Positions 58,956 to 64,000 of a DNA stretch of 64,000 bases are shown piece by piece. Origin of the DNA: Marchantia polymorpha subsp. ruderalis (taxonomy: Eukaryota > Streptophyta > Marchantiopsida > Marchantiales > Marchantiaceae). The DNA is taken from contig AP031352.1 in the NCBI GenBank assembly GCA_037833965.1, positions 32,304,501 through 32,368,500 on the forward strand, written 5' to 3'. The notes below the pieces were generated by a model. The model did not search any database and was not told where the DNA came from. It saw only the letters and a list, made by a program, of their open reading frames with translations. The position numbers were made by a program, and so were the translations under genes. Positions within the stretch are counted from its first letter, which is position 1, and each line of letters opens with the position of its first letter.

Positions 58956-61345
58956 TAGCCGTATCTCTTTTCTTATAATGAACGATTAGGGTAAGTAACT
59001 GTTTTAGACTCTTTGCCCTAGGGAAAGGGGAGGTGTAAGTTGCTGTATGACACAGCTCGGCGGAGATATCTTTTTATACGACAGGATGAAAGAGATAGCG
59101 CTGGGGGCGTGAGAGAAGCAGACACCGAGCATGATGAGTGGGTGAACTTCCGCGCTACATGTGCACTTGCATACGGAAGTTGATAGGGAGCGATGAAAAT
59201 CGAATCGAGATCGCGAAGCGATGCGATGTCCCGTGTGTGTTGTCTTGTTTTGTGCTGTGTTTCCTTTAAACTAAAGATATGTTGCTAGCAATTTGCTTGT
59301 GTTTGGATACTCTCCAATCTTGCTTCCTGGTGCGCGCCCGTGTTGGGGTGACGCTGATTTTTGGAGTAGTTTTACTCCTGTGTGCTGTTGATAGGAGGCT
59401 GGACTTGATCACCGGCCAGCCTATCTATGTTTCTCTCACAGTGAGACTCAAGTGATGACCAGTAGACCGTGAGAGTCTTCTTGCGTTGATGACAGGTTAG
59501 GTTGCCCATATCCCTTAGCTAGTGCGGCTAGGGTAGCTTAGTGCGGCACAACGTCCGGTGTGGACATGGTTATTGGGTGGAGATCTGGCAGTGGCGCCAG
59601 TTGAGTTTTCGTCATCACAGAGCAGTCTAGTGGTCCTTATGGGGACCACAATGGATTTACGTGGAATGGGTTGAGGTATCGGCTACCTTCATCTATCTCG
59701 CCAGTTGTTGCGAAGGAGGACCAGAGTATTGCAGACACAGAGTCTTTGGTGCTGATATCGTCCAGTGTTCCAACTCCATTGATTTGGAACATGGACGAGA
59801 TGTACGGAGCCGTGAAAGGCCCTTGACGGTACTCTGGTGCAGTGGGCACCATTGACATCAATGATTTTATTCAAGAGTTCAACACGTGATGTGATATGCA
59901 GTTTCTGCGTGACCCCACGTTGTTTACACCCTTTTTTGCGTGGAAGGGGTTATTTCAGCATTTGGAGGGGCCTCCCATGGACGATTATCATGAGTTTGGG
60001 TAAAATTATGCTGCAGAGATTGATGCATGAAGACGTCATTGGTCTCCGAACTACTTATCCATTACCCAGGGTGGTGTGGGTACCAATAGAGATGTGAGTA
60101 TTGCCATCAGTGGAGGTGCAAGTAGTAGCATTAGCGAGGGTACCAGTGGAGCGGTTGGCGCAACTAGTACCAATACCAGCAGCGGTACTGTTAGCATTGC
60201 TAGTGGCAGCACGAGGGAAGATGCTAGTGGCGTACCTTCGTTTAGCTCCAGTCTTGAGTTCTTCCAGAGGTTGAGGAAGAACTATAAGGGGCTGAAGACG
60301 GAGAAGTTGAGGAGTCTCCAGGAGTTCGAGCGGAAGACTGGTGAGAGTCTTCGTGAGGCATACATTCGTATGTGACGGTTGATCTCAGTTATTCACGGTG
60401 TGACTGAGGCACAGGCTCTTGAGTATTGGTATCAGATTCTGGAAAGAGAGTTGAGGAGGAGAGTTTGTGATGCTACTCTCATGAGCGACGCATCACCGAC
60501 ATTAGCCCATGTGTTTGCTCTTTCTGAGAAGATTGAGCTTAACATGGTGGAGGAGAGGGTGGTGACATCTTCATTTGCAAGGGACACGACTACTACCTCG
60601 CGTATCCCACACAATACAACACAGTCTCGTCCCATGGATGGTGATAGTGGGAGTCGTGCAGTTCATACACGACATCCTTCAGGTCACAGAGAGCCTAGTG
60701 CGCGGCCACCACTGACTTCATTTTTGGGCCAGCCCCAGGGACCATCATGTTGAACATGCGGAGGTAGTCATATGAAGAAAGATTGTCCTCAAGAGAGAGG
60801 GGAACAAACTTCACAGACTAGGCCATAGCCGGCACAGATGATGTGTGATCATTGTGGTCGAGCGGGTCATCCTCAAGAACGTTGTTTTGACCTTCATCCG
60901 GAGTTGAGATCTGGAGGTAGAGGTCGTGGCGGTGATGCTCCACGAGGCCGAGGTCGAAGTGGCAGAGGTACCGGTGCCATTGAGCATACCGCAGTGAGTG
61001 CTACTTCAGCCATAGAGAGCGTTATGGTTGCCCGGATTGAGCAGTTGGAGCAGAGGCTTGCTGCTATGGCGGGTCTTGGGGCGAGCACTTCCATGTCTTA
61101 CGAGGGAGAGGATTTTTCCTATTTGGCGAGTGCCGCATAGGTGGAGATATCAGTTGTAGTGACCAGAAGTGGTGCTCGCACTTCAGAGTCACGTGGTGCG
61201 ACAGTGGAGTTGGATCCTCAGAGAGTTGAGGGTGGACGCCAGGTCAGACTATCCCAGTCCTTTTTGTTATCGGAGGTGGTCAAAAGTTCATCTATGAGAC
61301 ATGTGCCGCCTAGTGACACTGGAGTGAGAACTGAGGTTCTTATAT

Positions 61346-61378
61346 AATTTTATCGGATGTCCCTTCGGGGACATCCGA

Positions 61379-61410
<32 letters not shown>

Positions 61411-61437
61411 GGCCCCTGCGCAAGGATGACACACACA
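61346..61437 (+). pseudogene. U6 snRNA 5' fragment with fold-back, inserted in gag
   Basis: 61359-61437 matches about the first 77-79 nt of U6 snRNA, from GTCCCTTCGGGGAC through ATACAGAGAAGATTAGCATG to GATGACAC, with one visible difference, and stops before the U6 3' end. Just upstream, 61346-61358 is the exact reverse complement of U6 nt 15-27. The 40-base segment 61346-61385 is therefore a perfect inverted repeat with a TTCG loop. The younger element has uninterrupted gag sequence at this point. It is not a working U6 gene: the 3' part and the plant upstream element are absent. The structure suggests a cDNA whose end folded on itself and was extended. Confidence 0.93.
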
Positions 61438-63618
61438 TCATCTGTTGTGGACGCAGACGTGCCATCTAGTGCAGTGATGCGGATGGCCACTTAAGTCTTG
61501 CAATCTCCATTGTTTTTAGCCACGGAGTTGATGGACTCTGGAATTGATTTGGCTCGAGTATTTTGGGTAGCAGTCACGTCATGTGAGCGTGAGAGAGTCA
61601 CTGCTACGAGTGCCGAGATACGTGAGGATACGGTTGAGGAGCCATCCTCAACGTCTACATTGTTTGAGGAGACGACTTGGCAGGCGGCAGCGGCAAGGAT
61701 GGAGTCCTTACCAGCTCGACCAGCCATTGATTGTGAGAGGATTGTCCTTGGTGTGTGTATGATGGACAACCGGAATGGCTTATTTTGCTTAGTGAGCTCT
61801 ATCGGACAGGTGTATGTCCCAGCCAGAGTTTTGCTGGACTCTGAAGCACAATCTTTGATGTTGGGCAAGGCTGCATGCATTAGTTTGGATATTCGGAGGT
61901 CAGAGTTGGAACCTTGCTCATTCCAGATCCAGACTTCACTTGGTGGCGGCAGCGATAGGTCTTACTTTATGACCAGGGAGAGCATATCCGTGCAGTTGAG
62001 GCATGATCATGCTCATGATAGCTCACAGTTTGGAGTTTGTGCGGTGGTTACATTAGAAGAGTTATATGATGTGCTTGTTGGTGGAGCTGTGTTATATTTG
62101 ATGGGTTTTTGGATGGACTATTGGACGCTGACTGCTGCCTATCGTTGGTAGTTTGGCGATGTATATCTGAACAAGCTGCAAGTGAGATTTATTTCTCGAG
62201 ATCGACCTCTTGGATCTTCATCTGCGGTCTTAGCATCCGTTGCGGGTTTCAGCGGAGTGCTTACCTGGCCTGTTGACTTGTTAAAGGGGAACATGTCCGC
62301 CAACGATACCTCAATCTACGAGGATGTGGAGGAGATTGTGAGTTTCGCAGCTGGGGCGCCTTCACCCTTAGATGTTCCACTTTGAAGTTCTTGTCAGGCA
62401 TTACAACTGGAAGCTGATAGGTTGGTGAAGAAGGCTTGGAGTGAAGCCTCTTTACCAGCAGAGGCAGAGAGAGCTTCAGGTGACCGGCTTGTATGTGGTT
62501 CTAGCACGCTATCACCATTGGTTACTACACCTATTGCATGGGAGTATTCCTCAAAGGGCGTTTGTTTGCTGGATCTTTTTGGTGGAATCGGCACAGGTTT
62601 GGCTGCAGTGTTGCAGTCAGGTATTCTCATACGGAGATACTTGTATGTGGAGAAGGACGAGACTGCACGTCGAGTCTCTTCACGACATGTTGCACAGTTG
62701 CACGCATCGTTTCCTTTCGTTATTGCCGCGATTAGCTGTTCGAGGATACCAAAAGGCGTTGCATTCAGACATTTTGTTGCTGGGGGCGCTTGACCTTGAT
62801 TGCGTTGGCCATATTGATATGGTGATTGCGGGCTGGCCATGTCAGGGACACACACGCGCTGGACATGGGACAGGATTGCATGAGCGCAGATCTCTGATGT
62901 TTTGGGAGATGATGCGAGTGTTACGTCATCTCCAAGTGCAGCAGACACATTCTTCAGCATACATTCTGGAGAACGTACCATTGTTGGATGACACTTGGGC
63001 TCAGTTGATGGTGAGTGTCCATCAAGTCCGAGCATGGATTGGTGCAGCTGTACTGTTGGATGCTGCAAGAGTTGGATCACGTGCTTATCGCGCACGTTTA
63101 TGATGGATTAACCTTTTGCCACGAGAGATATTGCGTCATGCATATGATTATGTGCAGCGTGATCCTAAACTCACCGTTGACAATATCTTGGATTTTTTCT
63201 AACACTCTCAGGTAGTGAGAGTTGCTGACAGGTCACCTATGACGTTGGTGAACCGCGTAGGTTGGCCTCGGATGGCTTTACCTACGTTGGTCAGTTATCC
63301 ATCATCACATGCATATCGTGATGGTGGACCTGGACTACTCTGGGATTCTGCAGTACATTAGTTGGTGGAGCCCAACGTTGACGAGAGAGAGCGTGTGATG
63401 GGGTTTATGACTGGTATGACTGCACCATCTTCAGTATCTGAGGCGTCGCGTTGTAAGGTTTTGGGTCAGGCTATGGACCTGAACTGCTTGACGTGAATTG
63501 TGAGCTTGGGTTTGACCGAGCAACACCGTCTGCGCTTTGATTTGCTGGTTGCTACACCGCTTGTTAACTCATTGCCTACCGGGACGATAGTGGCAATGGT
63601 TGGGAGCGACAGGCGAGA

Positions 63619-63816
63619 TATTCGTCTTCGCATAGTCTTCATCATCAGAATCAAAAAGATCCTTCTCCTCTTCCTCCTCCTTGGGCTGATTGTAATCTTC
63701 TTCCACTTCTATGATCTCTTCGTCAGTATTCACATCTTCCTCAACTTCCTCCGCATTGACTATTCCTATTCCGGCTTAAAATGAATGCAATCGCTCCCAA
63801 AATTCCTCTATTCGTC
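63619..63816 (-). mobile_element. 190-bp insertion with 8-bp flanking duplication
   Basis: TATTCGTC occurs at 63619-63626 and 63809-63816, and the intervening 182 bp is absent from the younger element at the matching place. The insert has no TIRs or poly(A). Its minus strand reads as about 50 codons of acidic protein (NAEEVEEDVNTDEE... to SDDEDYAK), which looks like a coding exon or processed fragment from elsewhere. An 8-bp duplication is usual for hAT-type insertion, but no transposon ends are visible. Confidence 0.75.
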
Positions 63817-64000
63817 ATCCTTGGAGTTCATCATACGTGACGAGAGTACTTGCTAGAGTTGCAGCTCATGCAATTGGAGAGGATTCTCATGTGGAGGTGG
63901 CTACGAAGGAGGGTACGGAGAACCCTTTTTTGGAGGATGTAACGTAGCAACCATTGACAATGTCGCCTCCTTCTAGTGTGTCTATGGAGGAGAAATGGAA

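Larger units (their letters stand above)
59850..63957 (+). pseudogene. Broken gag-protease-methyltransferase of the second element
   Basis: The same domain order as in the younger copy can be followed: capsid-like region (to about 60450), zinc-knuckle region (about 60750-60890), RGG-rich region (60900-60970), retropepsin region (about 61800-61870) and the C5 methyltransferase (about 62550-63500, with DLFGGIGTG, GWPCQG and ENV blocks recognisable). Coding is interrupted many times, so it is a fossil. Its value is as an outgroup showing that the methyltransferase belongs to the family and was not a one-off capture. Confidence 0.88.
56289..64000 (+). mobile_element. Second methyltransferase-gypsy element, broken, runs off the window
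   Basis: This is a plus-strand relative of the 44239-55803 element: 5' LTR (56289-56547), primer site (56548-56559), leader (to about 59850), gag-protease-methyltransferase (about 59850-63950), and the first bases of pol at the window edge. It is clearly older. Roughly ten or more breaks interrupt its coding sequence, and its LTR is noticeably diverged from the 293-bp LTR of the younger copy. It contains a U6 snRNA insertion (61346-61437) and a 190-bp insertion with an 8-bp duplication (63619-63816). Its 5' LTR also starts at A without a preceding B repeat. The 3' end lies outside the window, so its terminal arrangement and age by LTR comparison cannot be read. Confidence 0.9.

Noticed and set aside
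61341-61437. Functional U6 snRNA gene, given TATATAA about 10-15 bases before the U6 start
   Set aside because: The TATA-like string is too close to the start, the plant upstream sequence element is missing, and the U6 3' portion is absent.
1-64000. CRISPR arrays, prokaryotic operons or phage
   Set aside because: Introns, U6 and 5S relics, LTR retroelements and MITEs show eukaryotic nuclear DNA. No regularly spaced repeats were seen.

Overview
The window is plant nuclear DNA: long AT-rich intergenic stretches, one intron-containing host gene, and many transposable-element remains. The host gene is a COR27/COR28-type protein, a family of land-plant clock and light regulators. A repeated coiled-coil protein family at 37.6-40.6 kb and the style of the Ty3/gypsy elements remind me of bryophyte genomes. 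A liverwort such as Marchantia is my best guess, not a proven assignment.

Layout. 1-21 kb: gene-poor DNA with a solo LTR (6105-6373, 5-bp target duplication), a GC-rich Mutator-like MITE (6992-7280, 9-bp target duplication), a very decayed possible retroelement (about 9.3-12.2 kb) and a 68-bp tandem duplication. 21-25.5 kb: GC-richer promoter and leader, then a four-exon COR27/28-like gene (588 residues). 25.5-37.5 kb: a 5S rRNA-derived fossil (27231-27340), two Harbinger-type MITEs and several hairpins. 37.6-40.6 kb: a broken member of a coiled-coil repeat protein family. 40.6-44.2 kb: very AT-rich DNA with nothing recognisable.

44.2-64 kb is the notable part. A whole-looking, young Ty3/gypsy element on the minus strand (44239-55803) and an older, broken relative on the plus strand (56289 to beyond the window) face away from each other, with a Ty1/copia RNase H fossil between them. 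The gag polyprotein carries a complete DNMT3/DRM-like cytosine-5 DNA methyltransferase between the protease and the reverse transcriptase. Pol ends in a PHD finger instead of a chromodomain. Gag and pol are in one frame, separated by a UAG in a TMV-type read-through context conserved in both copies. Twelve bases inside the LTR are complementary to the twelve bases just after it, as expected for Tf1-type self-priming. The terminal repeats are arranged A1-body-B1-A2-B2, a split direct repeat more typical of DIRS/Ngaro elements than of gypsy.

The older copy also holds two inserted pieces: a U6 snRNA 5' fragment with a perfect fold-back, and a 190-bp segment flanked by an 8-bp duplication whose antisense strand reads as an acidic protein. 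Taken together, the element family appears to encode its own DNA-methylating and chromatin-reading functions. This resembles the methyltransferase-bearing retrotransposons described in Klebsormidium and dinoflagellates, here with additional unusual replication features.
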